Source: an uncultured Butyricicoccus sp. (lineage in GTDB: Bacteria > Bacillota > Clostridia > Oscillospirales > Butyricicoccaceae). From it: a stretch of DNA of 64,000 nucleotides. Every line of letters starts with the position of its first letter. The first letter of the stretch is position 1. Made by a program: the position numbers and the translations under genes. Positions 18,377-29,447 of the stretch are shown here, piece by piece. The stretch covers positions 124,001 through 188,000 of the forward strand of contig CALWBL010000003.1 in assembly GCA_944376065.1 (NCBI GenBank). The letters are read 5' to 3'. The notes beneath the pieces are model-generated. The model did no database searches, was not told the DNA's origin, and saw only the letters and a program-made list of their open reading frames with translations.

Positions 18377-19576
18377 ATGAAATTGGAGTTTTGTTGCCCT
18401 ACACTTTTCGGACTTGAAGGCATTGTTGCGGACGAACTTCGTTTTGAGGGCAAACTTGAAGACGTAAGGGCAGAAAATGGCAGAGTGCTGTTTACAGGTG
18501 ATTTTAATACTCTTGCATGGGCAAATTTGAATTTGCGTTGTGCTGAGCGTGTACTTATTAGACTTGCAAGGTTTAAAGCTACAAATTTTGAGGAACTATT
18601 TGATAATGTATATAAAATAGATTGGGAAAACTGGATTGGTGTAAATGATGCTTTCCCCGTTAAAGGTCATATATTAAGCTCAAAAATCAACTCGCTTCCT
18701 CATACACAAGCAATGATAAAAAAATCTATTGTCAAGCGTCTTGAGAAAGTCTATGGTGTTTCATGGTTTGAGGAAGTTGGTTCAAAAGTGCAAATTCAGT
18801 TTTCCATTATGAATGATATAACAGAAATATTCCTAGATACCTCTGGTGCAGGACTTCATAAGCGTGGTTATCGTGCAAACTCTAACGCTGCACCACTCAG
18901 AGAAACACTTGCGGCAGCTATGGTAAAACTTGCCCGTTTTCGTGGCAGAGAGGCTCTTTTAGACCCGTTTTGTGGCTCTGGCACTATTGCTATTGAGGCT
19001 GCTATGATAGCCCAAAAACGCGCGGCAGGCTTAACTCGCAGATTTGATGCAGAAAAGTGGTCGATTATCCCAAAAGAAGTTTGGAGCGATGCAAGAAGAA
19101 ATGCACTGGATAACATTTTAACTGATGCTAAATTTGAAATTTATGGCTCGGATATAGATTCAGCTTGTACGGAATTATCTATTCAAAATGCGAAAAAAGC
19201 GGGCGTAAATCATTTAATACAGTTTAAAACACAAGATGCCGTAAAGATTGATTATATAAATAGAAGTGGTCTGGTGTTTGCAAACCCACCATATGGCGAA
19301 AGACTTATGGATATTGATGAGGCTAGAAAGCTCTATACACTTATAGGAAAAGCGGCTGGTAAGGCTGATTTAAAACAGTATTATTTAACATCTGATGAGG
19401 AGTTTGAAAAGTATTTTGGCTATGCAGCGGATAAAAAAAGAAAACTATATAACGGTATGATTAAATGCGATTTATATATGTATTTCAAGCCAGATAGAAA
19501 GGTAAAACGGCTATCAAGAGGGCAAAACTCAGCTGTACATAAAAGAAACACAAAAAATTCCAAAAAAATTTATTAA
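18377..19576 (+). CDS. THUMP-domain class I SAM-dependent RNA methyltransferase (YpsC/RlmL-N type)
   Basis: 399 residues. N-terminal ferredoxin-like and THUMP domain (residues ~1-155) binds RNA; the C-terminal Rossmann methyltransferase has LLDPFCGSGTIAIEAAMIA (motif I, near 195) and the NPPY catalytic motif in VFANPPYGERL (near 305), as in N2-guanine or N6-adenine base methyltransferases. The relatives modify 23S rRNA or tRNA. The ATG at 18377 follows AGAAAGGA; the frame upstream of it runs through the terminator stem and is rejected. A basic tail (RKVKRLSRGQNS) may aid RNA binding. Confidence 0.88.
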   Translation: MKLEFCCPTLFGLEGIVADELRFEGKLEDVRAENGRVLFTGDFNTLAWANLNLRCAERVLIRLARFKATNFEELFDNVYKIDWENWIGVNDAFPVKGHILSSKINSLPHTQAMIKKSIVKRLEKVYGVSWFEEVGSKVQIQFSIMNDITEIFLDTSGAGLHKRGYRANSNAAPLRETLAAAMVKLARFRGREALLDPFCGSGTIAIEAAMIAQKRAAGLTRRFDAEKWSIIPKEVWSDARRNALDNILTDAKFEIYGSDIDSACTELSIQNAKKAGVNHLIQFKTQDAVKIDYINRSGLVFANPPYGERLMDIDEARKLYTLIGKAAGKADLKQYYLTSDEEFEKYFGYAADKKRKLYNGMIKCDLYMYFKPDRKVKRLSRGQNSAVHKRNTKNSKKIY

Positions 19577-19594
19577 AAAAACATAATTCACCTC

Positions 19595-19623
19595 TTGCAT
19601 TTTATACATGAGTGATGTATTAT
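19595..19623 (+). promoter_or_regulatory. sigma-A promoter of groESL
   Basis: TTGCAT (19595-19600), a 17-base spacer and TATTAT (19618-19623). The CIRCE operator begins 11 bases downstream. Confidence 0.7.
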
Positions 19624-19633
19624 AATAATCGAA

Positions 19634-19660
19634 TTAGCACTCAAGAGCTAAGAGTGCTAA
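19634..19660 (+). promoter_or_regulatory. CIRCE operator (HrcA binding site) of groESL
   Basis: Exact consensus: TTAGCACTC (19634-19642), 9 bases, GAGTGCTAA (19652-19660). HrcA bound here represses groESL until heat or misfolding stress titrates GroEL away from HrcA. Confidence 0.97.
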
Positions 19661-19687
19661 AATGAAATTGTAAATCCAAAATTTTAG

Positions 19688-19984
<297 letters not shown>

Positions 19985-20020
19985 TTAAAATCTTTTTTAT
20001 TTATAATTGGAGGAATTTAA

Positions 20021-21649
<1,629 letters not shown>

Positions 21650-21664
21650 TAAAGATATTTTTTC

Positions 21665-21698
21665 AAGGCTGGTTACTATTTTGTATCCAGCCTTTTTA
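21665..21698 (+). terminator. terminator of groESL
   Basis: AAGGCTGG (21665-21672) pairs with CCAGCCTT (21687-21694), followed by a T-run. Confidence 0.88.
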
Positions 21699-21700
21699 TA

Positions 21701-21729
21701 TTTACTTTGGAATAAATATTTGCTATACT
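21701..21729 (+). promoter_or_regulatory. promoter of the CbiE-CbiT fusion gene
   Basis: TTTACT (21701-21706), 17-base spacer, TATACT (21724-21729) with a TGC extension. Only about 60 bases of leader remain before the gene, too short for a cobalamin riboswitch. Confidence 0.65.
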
Positions 21730-21792
21730 TAATATGCAAATTTTGAGCTTTTAATGTCAAATACTATGCTTTTATATATAGGAGGATAAACA

Positions 21793-23019
21793 ATGAGCCG
21801 AACTATTTCTATTATCGGTGCAGGTGCAGGTCATGCAGGTTTGCTTACTGAACAGGTAACACAGATAATTAAAACAGCAGATGAAGTATATGCAAGCGGA
21901 AGAATTTCAGGCACACTAATAACTCTGCGTGAAGATTGGCGAGTTGTTCCATTGAGCGATATGAAAGAGCTTGCACTTGAGTCAAAGAAGAAAAATATTG
22001 CACTTTTGCTTGAAGGTGACAGCATGTTTTTTGATAAGGGTGAGCAGCTTTATAATGAACTTAAAGATTATGCACAGGTTAGATGTTATGCTGGTATAAG
22101 CTCTGTGCAATATCTTTGTGCAAAAACGGGTCAAAGCTACGATAAAATTTATTGGCTAGAGTATGATACAGAGGATTTACTAGCGGCTATAAGCTATAAT
22201 GAGAGGGTAGCCTTGCTGCTAAATGGTGAAAATATACCAGACCATATTTGCAGAATGTTATGTGATGCAGGGCTTAGTAATATAAGGGTTACAGTTGGTT
22301 CTCGTCTTGCAACAGGCAGGGAACGTATTGTAGAAGATGAGGCAAAACATCTGCGAGATTATGAATTTGCAAACCCATCAGTTATGATTATAGAAAATCC
22401 TAATTTTAATGATATAACAAAAACCCTTTTTGATAGCGAACTTACAGTATGTGAAAATTCTATCACTCAAGAGGTTCGTTGGAGTGCAGCAAATTTAATG
22501 CGCATACAGCCTACAGATAAAATTATAAATATTGGTGCAGGAAGCGGAGAGATGTCAATAGAGCTTGCAAGGCAAGCATATAAAGGAATTGTGGTTGCCA
22601 TAGAGGAAAACAGTCAAGAGTTTGAAATGCTAAAAGGGAATAAGGAGCGCCTTGGCTGCTACAATATAAATGCATTATATGGAAATTCTCTTGAAATGCT
22701 TGAGCACAATGTGGATATTATCCCAGATGCGGTATTTGTAGGCGATAATGTGCGTGGAATTAAAAGGATACTGCAATCTTTAAAGCATAAAAATGATAAA
22801 ATTAGAGTGGTCATATTAGCTCATACGCTTGAGCGTTTAGCAGAGGCTCAGTCAGCACTTGCAAGTTTAAGATTTGCAGCAGTGGAAGTAAGTCAGCTTA
22901 GTTTATCACATAGTAAAGTTATGGGTTCGCACACTATGATGATTGCAGATAAGACAATGTTTTTGCTTTGTGGCGGCAAAAACCCAATGAATGAAAATAT
23001 AGATAAAAATTCAGATTAA
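21793..23019 (+). CDS. cbiET: bifunctional precorrin-6B/cobalt-precorrin C5,C15-methyltransferase (CbiE-CbiT fusion)
   Basis: 408 residues. Residues ~1-205 are a CbiE-type tetrapyrrole methylase (SIIGAGAGHAGLLTEQVTQI at the N-terminus; LLLEGDSMFFDKGEQLYNEL). Residues ~215-395 are a CbiT-type Rossmann methyltransferase with decarboxylase activity (SITQEVRWSAANLMRIQPTD, then IINIGAGSGEMSIELA, SAM motif I). The two together methylate C5 and C15 and decarboxylate the C12 acetate in corrin-ring synthesis. The E domain has GAGAGHAGLL where GxGPGdpelL is usual, so the cofactor loop is somewhat divergent. No other cobalamin gene is nearby. Ribosome binding site ATAGGAGGA. Confidence 0.88.
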   Translation: MSRTISIIGAGAGHAGLLTEQVTQIIKTADEVYASGRISGTLITLREDWRVVPLSDMKELALESKKKNIALLLEGDSMFFDKGEQLYNELKDYAQVRCYAGISSVQYLCAKTGQSYDKIYWLEYDTEDLLAAISYNERVALLLNGENIPDHICRMLCDAGLSNIRVTVGSRLATGRERIVEDEAKHLRDYEFANPSVMIIENPNFNDITKTLFDSELTVCENSITQEVRWSAANLMRIQPTDKIINIGAGSGEMSIELARQAYKGIVVAIEENSQEFEMLKGNKERLGCYNINALYGNSLEMLEHNVDIIPDAVFVGDNVRGIKRILQSLKHKNDKIRVVILAHTLERLAEAQSALASLRFAAVEVSQLSLSHSKVMGSHTMMIADKTMFLLCGGKNPMNENIDKNSD

Positions 23020-23025
23020 AAGAAA

Positions 23026-23055
23026 AAGGACGAATGAAAATTTTCATTCGTCCTT
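23026..23055. terminator. bidirectional terminator between cbiET and the lipid kinase gene
   Basis: A perfect 15+15 palindrome (23026-23040 with 23041-23055), T-rich on both exits, placed between convergent genes. Confidence 0.9.
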
Positions 23056-23061
23056 AAATTT

Positions 23062-23967
23062 TTATTCATGTTTTTGGGAGTTGCCAGTAAAAATATGGAG
23101 TGCTTTTTGATGATTTATTATCTGCACAACGTTTGGAGCACCACCAAACTCTCCATCAAGTGTCCAAGGAATTTCTTCATCAGAAATAAATTTAATTTCT
23201 TTTGCTTTAAAGCGAGTTATAAATTTATTTTTATCTGCCGAAACTAAAAGTTCATTTATTGTCATTTGAAGCTCAATCGGATTTGTCGGTGATTTAACAA
23301 GAAAAACCTCAAAAAGTCCGTCATCAAGACCAACATCATTGGCAACAATGCCCTTGAACCCACCAACAGTTGTTGCATTTGTAACCATACCAAAGATAAA
23401 TTTATCGGATATAGTCTGCTCGTCAGTTTCAACTGTAACACTATATGGCCTTAAAGTATGTAAAGATTTTATGCCCTCTAAAATATAAGCCACTCTGCCA
23501 AGTGCATTTTTAGATACCTGCGGTGTAGAATATGAAACCTCAGTAAATGCACCAAAACCAGCAACATAAGTGAAATATCTATCATTAAATTGCCCAACAT
23601 CTACATGATATGGTTTACCATTTATAATAAGATCAGTGGCATCAAGAGGTCTTTTTGGTATCTTTAAGCTAGATGCAAAGTCATTTGTCGTGCCAGATGG
23701 TATATAACCAAGGACAGGCTTCTCTGTGAGTGTCATAAGCCCTGCAACAGTTTCGTTTAGTGTACCATCACCGCCGCTGCATACAATACGGTCAAACTCT
23801 GCACCACGTTCACTGACAATACGAGTGGCATCACCAGATTTTTGTGTTGTATATAGTGTAACTTCAAAACCAGCACGGACAAATGCATCAACACAGTCAA
23901 CAATATGATGACGCATTTCCCCTTTGCCAGAGTTGGGGTTTACGACAAATAATAATCTTTGCGGCAT
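23062..23967 (-). CDS. diacylglycerol/sphingosine-kinase family lipid kinase (DgkB/YegS-like)
   Basis: 301 residues. The DAGK catalytic domain shows the NPNSGKGEMRH nucleotide loop at residues ~10-20 and IVCSGGDGTLNETVAGL with the GGDGT signature near residue 64, followed by GYIPSGTTNDFASSLKIPK. Family members phosphorylate diacylglycerol in phospholipid recycling; the exact lipid is unknown. The start ATG follows GAAGGAG and lies 21 bases after the htpG stop, so it is probably co-transcribed with htpG and shares its heat-shock control. Confidence 0.9.
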   Translation of the reverse strand: MPQRLLFVVNPNSGKGEMRHHIVDCVDAFVRAGFEVTLYTTQKSGDATRIVSERGAEFDRIVCSGGDGTLNETVAGLMTLTEKPVLGYIPSGTTNDFASSLKIPKRPLDATDLIINGKPYHVDVGQFNDRYFTYVAGFGAFTEVSYSTPQVSKNALGRVAYILEGIKSLHTLRPYSVTVETDEQTISDKFIFGMVTNATTVGGFKGIVANDVGLDDGLFEVFLVKSPTNPIELQMTINELLVSADKNKFITRFKAKEIKFISDEEIPWTLDGEFGGAPNVVQIINHQKALHIFTGNSQKHE

Positions 23968-23988
23968 ATAAAAAACTCCTTCTAATTA

Positions 23989-25884
23989 TTATTCAGAAAG
24001 CAGACTGCAAACAGCATTTGCATAAGATACAGGGTCTTCAGGTGCAATGCCTTCGATAAGCTGTGCTTGAGTGTACAGAATTTCAGCATAAGTTGTCAGC
24101 TTTTCAGTATCATTTTCAAGAGTAGATAATTTTTTAAAGATAGGGTGATTTGTGTTAAGCTCTAAAACACGCTCTGCTCTGATTTCAGGCTCACCACCCA
24201 TACGTTGAGCATTAAGAACCTTTTCCATTTCAAGAGAAACTGCACCTTGGGTGGATAGACAGCAAGGGTGAGATTTTAGGCGGTTTGTAAGCTGTACCTT
24301 TGCTACACGCTCTCCAAGCACGTTTTTGATCTGCTCAAGCAGTGTTTTATTTTGTTCAGAAAGCTGCTCTATTTCTTGTTTTTGTTCGTCGCTTTCAAGC
24401 CCTAAATCACCATCAGTTATGGACTTAAATTCTTTGTCCTTGTAGTTTCTCATCATTTTAACACAGAACTCATCAATTCTGTCGGTCATAAACAAGACTT
24501 CATAGCCCTTGTCACGAATAAGCTCCATTTGAGGTAAAAGCTCAATTTTAGAATTGCTCTCACCGCAAGCGTAATAAATATACTTTTGTTCGTCCTTCAT
24601 ACGGGAAACGTATTCATCAAGTGTTACAAGCTTGTTTTCGATGGAGGAATGATAAATAAGTAAATCACTTAGTAAATCCTTATGAGCACCATAATCAACA
24701 TAAGTGCCATACTTTAGCTGTGAGCCGAATGCTTTAAAGAAAGTTTCATACTTTTCTCTGTCATTTTTGAGCATTAAGAGCAGTTCAGACTTGATTTTCT
24801 TTTCAAGATTTGTTGCAATCAGTTTTAAATGGCGATCATGCTGAAGCATTTCACGGGAGATATTAAGAGAAAGGTCAGCGGTGTCAACAAGACCACGAAC
24901 AAAATTAAAATGGTCAGGAAGCAGGTCAGCACAACGATCCATAATTAGTACACCATTAGAGTAAAGAGAAAGTCCCTTTTCATAGTCTTTGGTATAGTAG
25001 TTAAATGGTGCATTAGATGGGATAAATAATAATGCATTATATGTTACTGCACCCTCAGTGCTTGTATGTATATGGCGAACAGGGTCTTGATAGTCATAGT
25101 ATTTTGACTTGTAGAAATTGTTATAATCATCATCTGTAAGTTCAGATTTTGACTTTTTCCAGATTGGAACCATAGAGTTTAGAGTGGTCAGTTCGCTATA
25201 TTCTTCATATTCTGGTTTTTCAGGGTCACAGCCTTCCTTTATACGGGAGCGTGTCATTTCCATTTGAATAGGGTAACGGATATAATCAGAATATTTACGT
25301 ACAATAGCCTGAATACGGTAAGAATCTAAATATTCATCGAAATTCTCATTTTCAGTATTATCCTTGATTGTCAGAATAATATCTGTTCCGACATTTGCTT
25401 TTTCAGCAGGTGTGATTGTGTAGCCGTCAGCACCATCGGACAACCACTCATTACATTCACCAGTTTTTTCAGATTTGGAGATAACCTTAACGGTTTTAGC
25501 TACCATAAATGCAGCATAGAAACCTACACCAAACTGACCGATAATATCAACGTCATCTTTCTTTTCTATTTGCTGTTTGAAAGCTAGTGAGCCAGAACGG
25601 GCGATAGTGCCAAGATTTTCTTCAAGCTCTTCGGCGGTCATACCACAGCCGTTATCAGAAATGGTAAGTGTACGAGCATCTTTATCAATGCTAAGATGAA
25701 TTGGCAAGCTATCACGGGTTATGCCTGTTTTGCCCTCCTGCATAGCATTATAATACAGCTTATCAGTTGCATCAGATGCGTTAGAAATAAGCTCACGCAG
25801 GAAAATCTCATGATGAGTATAAATAGAATGAATCATAAGGTCAAGCAGTCGTTTAGATTCTGCTTGAAATTCTTTTTTAGCCAT
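23989..25884 (-). CDS. htpG: molecular chaperone HtpG (Hsp90)
   Basis: 631-residue Hsp90 homologue. The GHKL ATPase domain shows LRELISNASDATDKL, ISDNGCGMTAEELEENLGTI and IGQFGVGFYAAFMVA; the middle domain has LFIPSNAPFNYY and LNISREMLQHD (catalytic Arg region); the C-terminal dimerisation domain ends with ILYTQAQLIEGIAPEDP. It ATP-dependently remodels late folding intermediates. The ATG follows GAGGTG. A perfect CIRCE lies directly upstream, so the gene is expected to be in the HrcA regulon. It is followed by the lipid kinase gene. Confidence 0.98.
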   Translation of the reverse strand: MAKKEFQAESKRLLDLMIHSIYTHHEIFLRELISNASDATDKLYYNAMQEGKTGITRDSLPIHLSIDKDARTLTISDNGCGMTAEELEENLGTIARSGSLAFKQQIEKKDDVDIIGQFGVGFYAAFMVAKTVKVISKSEKTGECNEWLSDGADGYTITPAEKANVGTDIILTIKDNTENENFDEYLDSYRIQAIVRKYSDYIRYPIQMEMTRSRIKEGCDPEKPEYEEYSELTTLNSMVPIWKKSKSELTDDDYNNFYKSKYYDYQDPVRHIHTSTEGAVTYNALLFIPSNAPFNYYTKDYEKGLSLYSNGVLIMDRCADLLPDHFNFVRGLVDTADLSLNISREMLQHDRHLKLIATNLEKKIKSELLLMLKNDREKYETFFKAFGSQLKYGTYVDYGAHKDLLSDLLIYHSSIENKLVTLDEYVSRMKDEQKYIYYACGESNSKIELLPQMELIRDKGYEVLFMTDRIDEFCVKMMRNYKDKEFKSITDGDLGLESDEQKQEIEQLSEQNKTLLEQIKNVLGERVAKVQLTNRLKSHPCCLSTQGAVSLEMEKVLNAQRMGGEPEIRAERVLELNTNHPIFKKLSTLENDTEKLTTYAEILYTQAQLIEGIAPEDPVSYANAVCSLLSE

Positions 25885-25912
25885 AATAGGAATACACCTC
25901 GAAAAAATAGTT

Positions 25913-25939
25913 TTAGCACTCGTTAGGCACGAGTGCTAA
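25913..25939 (-). promoter_or_regulatory. CIRCE operator (HrcA site) upstream of htpG
   Basis: Exact TTAGCACTC (25913-25921), 9 bases, GAGTGCTAA (25931-25939), 28 bases before the htpG ATG. The nine spacer bases differ from those of the groESL CIRCE, so it is not a recent copy of that region. Confidence 0.96.
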
Positions 25940-25947
25940 CACATAAA

Positions 25948-25976
25948 ATGATAATACTGAAAATGTAAAAAATCAA
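25948..25976 (-). promoter_or_regulatory. sigma-A promoter of htpG
   Basis: On the minus strand TTGATT (25976-25971), 17-base spacer, TATCAT (25953-25948). The CIRCE begins 8 bases downstream of the -10, over the expected transcription start. Confidence 0.7.
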
Positions 25977-26023
25977 GTGTAAAAATTTATATTTTTATAA
26001 AAATATAAAATAAAATTAACAAA

Positions 26024-27193
26024 CTATTTTAATTTTTCTTGGTTAATATTTTTATTTCTTAATCTGCGTCGAACCGATTGTTTTAATAATGTGTAGATTA
26101 CAGAAAAAAGTGGTATATTGATAATCATACCAATAACGCCCATGGTGCTTGCACCTAAAGTAACAGCCATAAGCACCCAAATAGAAGGCAAACCAACAGA
26201 GCCACCTACAACATGAGGATAAATAAGGTTATTTTCAAGCTGTTGCAACACAAGGAATAGCACTAAAAACCAAAGAGCTTTAATAGGGGATACAATCAAT
26301 ATTAAGAATATTCCAACACCGCATCCAATAAATGCACCAAAAACAGGTATAAGTGCTGTGATTGCAATTAACACAGAAATAACAAGAGCATATGGCATTT
26401 TTAAAAGCGTCATTGAAATAAAAAACAGAGAGCCGAGTATACAAGCCTCAAGGCATTGACCAGAGATAAAGCTAGAGAAAGTGTTGCTTGTAAGCTGACA
26501 AATTTCCAAGAAACGGTCTACATGCTTTTCAGGGAAGAATGAGTAAATTACACGCTTAAACTGTCCTCCAAGGGTTTCTTTTTGAAGTAGAATGTATATA
26601 GCGAATACAATGCCTATGATAAAATTGGTAAATCCGCTTATAACAGATGATGCAAAATTAAATGTATTACCAAGAATATTTCCATTTGAAAAGAAGTTAT
26701 AAATTGTTTCACCGATTTTTTGCCAATCAATAGAGCTTAAATTCCTTGCAAAATCCTCTAAATCATGAACAAGTTCGGGGTTTGTTATAGCTAATGTGTT
26801 TAAATATTCGATTAGATTTCCAGTTGCAACAGATATTCGAGAACCTACGGTTAAAACCGATTGTGCCATTTCTGGAATTATCATAAGTGATAAAATAGAA
26901 AGTACAGCAATTAAAAGGGCAAGTGTTAGGAGTAATGAAAGCAATCTACGGAATTTATAAAGTGGGTTTTTATTTTTACCATATTTATTAGGGAAAAGAT
27001 TGCGTTCTATACATTTCATAGGCACATTTAATATAAATGCTATTGTACCACCTATTATAAATGGCAACACAAGTCTAAACAGCCCCTTTAAAGCTAGATA
27101 AATATAAGCTATATTTTGAAGTCCGACAAGCAGCATTATTGTAAAAACAATAAGCAATGCAATTTTTTGCATATTTTTATGATTCAAATCCAT
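26024..27193 (-). CDS. AI-2E transporter (PerM/YtvI) family membrane protein, second copy
   Basis: 389 residues with about 7-8 hydrophobic segments and the family block IYPHVVGGSVGLPSIWVLMA near residue 330 and MGVIGMIINIPLFSVIYTLL at the end. It shares architecture with the protein encoded at 10.6-11.9 kb but lacks its long charged tail. Family roles range from sporulation (YtvI) to ion antiport and signal export; nothing here decides. ATG with TAGGTG. Confidence 0.85.
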   Translation of the reverse strand: MDLNHKNMQKIALLIVFTIMLLVGLQNIAYIYLALKGLFRLVLPFIIGGTIAFILNVPMKCIERNLFPNKYGKNKNPLYKFRRLLSLLLTLALLIAVLSILSLMIIPEMAQSVLTVGSRISVATGNLIEYLNTLAITNPELVHDLEDFARNLSSIDWQKIGETIYNFFSNGNILGNTFNFASSVISGFTNFIIGIVFAIYILLQKETLGGQFKRVIYSFFPEKHVDRFLEICQLTSNTFSSFISGQCLEACILGSLFFISMTLLKMPYALVISVLIAITALIPVFGAFIGCGVGIFLILIVSPIKALWFLVLFLVLQQLENNLIYPHVVGGSVGLPSIWVLMAVTLGASTMGVIGMIINIPLFSVIYTLLKQSVRRRLRNKNINQEKLK

Positions 27194-27277
27194 TATAATA
27201 CACCTACAAATATTTTTATGTGGATATTATAGCACAGATTACTAAAGTTTACTATAAATTTTTTTTAAACAAAAAGC

Positions 27278-27304
27278 AAATCGTCAGCAAAACACTGACG
27301 ATTT
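27278..27304 (-). terminator. terminator of the metal-efflux operon
   Basis: A 10-bp stem (27278-27287 with 27295-27304); on the minus strand it runs into GCTTTTTG. Confidence 0.85.
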
Positions 27305-27314
27305 ATTTTGATAC

Positions 27315-29171
27315 CTATTTACGGGAAATTCTGGCAATCATTCTTGATGAATTAAGAATTGCGATTATAGCAACACCAACATCTGCAAAAACGGCTGCCC
27401 ACATATTAGCATAACCAAAAGCACCAAGAATAAGCACAAGAAATTTACAACCAAGAGCAAAGATAATATTTTCTTTCGCAATTAACATGGTCTTGCGAGC
27501 AATTTTAATTGCATCAGATAGCTTTTCGAGTTTATCATCCATTAAAACTATGTCAGCTGCCTCTATTGCTGCATCAGAGCCTAAACCGCCCATAGCAATT
27601 CCTATATCTGCACGGGATAACACAGGTGCATCATTTATACCATCACCAACAAATGCAAGCACCTCATCATTATTTTTTTGTTCTAAAATTTGCTCGACGG
27701 CACTTACTTTGTCAGCAGGCAGCAGCTCAAATTTCATATCTGAAATGCCAAGCGTATTTGCAACATAACTTGCAGCCTTTTGATTATCACCTGTAAGCAT
27801 AACAGTTTTTGTTATACCTAAATTATATAGATTTTTAATAGCATTTTGCGCATTTGGCTTAATTTCATCTGTAATGATTATACAGCCGACATATATTCCC
27901 TCAATAGCAACATAAACAATAGTTCCATAGCTATCATGAGAAGTATATGCTATATTTTCATGTTTCATTAGTCTTTCATTTCCGACCAAAACGGTTTTTC
28001 CGTCTATCACTGCTGAAATGCCTAAGCCAGCAAGTTCTTTTGTATCAGATATGCGTAAATAATCAATTTTCTTATTATAGGCATTACGCAGGGCGGAGGA
28101 AATAGGGTGTTTTGAGTAACTTTCCGCAAGTGCAGCAAATTCTATAAGTTCATCATTTGAAATATTATTTGCAGTTACAATTTCAGATACTTCAAATGTA
28201 CCTTTTGTTAAAGTGCCTGTTTTATCAAAAACTATTATTTTTAATTTAGAAAGTGCTTCAAGATAGTTACCACCTTTTACAAGTATACCTTCTTTAGACG
28301 CACCGCCTATGCCACCAAAAAAGCTGAGCGGAATAGAGATAACGAGTGCACAAGGGCATGAGATAACAAGAAATGTTAAAGCACGATAAAATGAATCAGC
28401 AAAAGATATTTTTAAAATAAATGGAAGTGAAATAGCTAAAACAGCCGCTAAAATAACAACAGTTGGTGTATAATAACGTGCAAATCTTGTAACAAAGTTT
28501 TCAGTTTTAGCTTTTTTTGTGCTGGAGTTTTCCACTAAATCAAGTATTTTTGAAACGGTAGATTCGCCAAATTCTTTTGTTGTTCGGATTTTAAGCATAC
28601 CGCTTAGATTTATACAGCCACTTATAACTTCACTGCCATTATATACATCTCTTGGCACAGATTCGCCAGTAAGCGCTGCTGTATCAAGCGAAGATGAACC
28701 TTCTATAACAATGCCATCAATAGGGATTTTTTCACCTGCTTGCACAATTATGATTTGACCAACTTCAACTTCATCTGGGTCAACTTGTATTATTTCACCA
28801 TCATGCTCAATATTTGCGAAGTCTGGGCGAATATCCATAAGGCTTGCAATAGATTCCCTTGATTTGCCAACTGCATAGCTTTGGAATAACTCACCAACCT
28901 GGTAAAACAACATTACAGCTACACCTTCGTTATATTCACCTATTATAAAAGCACCGATTGTAGCAATTGTCATTAAGAAATTTTCATCAAATATTTGACC
29001 ATTTTTAATATTTCTTATAGCTTTTTGCAGAACATCAAAGCCAATGATGAAATATGGAATAAGAAAAAGAAATAGTTTTATAAAATTATCAGCGGGTATA
29101 AATAGGCAAATAATATAAAGTATAAGGCTTAGAATAATTCTAAGCCGCATTTTCTTTTGCTTTTTAGTCAT
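27315..29171 (-). CDS. P1B-2-type zinc/cadmium/lead-exporting ATPase (ZntA/CadA-like)
   Basis: 618 residues, an integral membrane heavy-metal pump. Domains: no N-terminal metal-binding domain; actuator loop with AALTGESVPRDV; metal-binding helix ISCPCALVISIPLSF, which fits the CPC-x4-S-x-P pattern of group P1B-2; phosphorylation site FDKTGTLTKG; MLTGDNQKAA; hinge FVGDGINDAPVLSRADIGIA. The seventh helix pattern N-x7-K (NIIFALGCK) and the downstream ADVG also fit the Zn/Cd/Pb group rather than copper. The ATG at 29171 has AGGTGG in front; the in-frame GTG nine bases earlier overlaps that site. The missing HMA domain is encoded as the preceding gene. Confidence 0.92.
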   Translation of the reverse strand: MTKKQKKMRLRIILSLILYIICLFIPADNFIKLFLFLIPYFIIGFDVLQKAIRNIKNGQIFDENFLMTIATIGAFIIGEYNEGVAVMLFYQVGELFQSYAVGKSRESIASLMDIRPDFANIEHDGEIIQVDPDEVEVGQIIIVQAGEKIPIDGIVIEGSSSLDTAALTGESVPRDVYNGSEVISGCINLSGMLKIRTTKEFGESTVSKILDLVENSSTKKAKTENFVTRFARYYTPTVVILAAVLAISLPFILKISFADSFYRALTFLVISCPCALVISIPLSFFGGIGGASKEGILVKGGNYLEALSKLKIIVFDKTGTLTKGTFEVSEIVTANNISNDELIEFAALAESYSKHPISSALRNAYNKKIDYLRISDTKELAGLGISAVIDGKTVLVGNERLMKHENIAYTSHDSYGTIVYVAIEGIYVGCIIITDEIKPNAQNAIKNLYNLGITKTVMLTGDNQKAASYVANTLGISDMKFELLPADKVSAVEQILEQKNNDEVLAFVGDGINDAPVLSRADIGIAMGGLGSDAAIEAADIVLMDDKLEKLSDAIKIARKTMLIAKENIIFALGCKFLVLILGAFGYANMWAAVFADVGVAIIAILNSSRMIARISRK

Positions 29172-29191
29172 AATAACCACCTAAATCCTAT

Positions 29192-29410
29192 TTAACGGAT
29201 AATAACACAATCTTTTTCAATTTTGGAGCAGATTTTTTGAGCTTCATCTAAAATACTGTCCATACGCTCGCCGTCAGCATCAATGGTGAGTTTCATCGCC
29301 ATAAAATTTATAGTCGCTTTTTCAACACCATCAAGTTTATTTATAGCATCTTCCATTTTGCCTGCACAATGTGCACACTCTAAATCTTGCATTTTAAATA
29401 CCTTTTTCAT
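29192..29410 (-). CDS. stand-alone heavy-metal-associated (HMA) domain protein
   Basis: 72 residues, a single ferredoxin-like HMA fold with the metal ligands in LECAHCAGKMEDAI (CxxC). It could deliver metal to the ATPase encoded 20 bases downstream or act as its detached N-terminal domain. Copper chaperones of the CopZ type have the same fold, but the partner pump and regulator point to zinc, cadmium or lead. Ribosome binding site AAGGGG. Confidence 0.88.
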   Translation of the reverse strand: MKKVFKMQDLECAHCAGKMEDAINKLDGVEKATINFMAMKLTIDADGERMDSILDEAQKICSKIEKDCVIIR

Positions 29411-29447
29411 AATAAAACAACCCCTTAAAAATAATATTTATAATATA

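Noticed and set aside
21699..21792. Cobalamin riboswitch upstream of the CbiE-CbiT fusion
   Set aside because: The leader after the promoter is only about 60 bases and lacks the B12 box.
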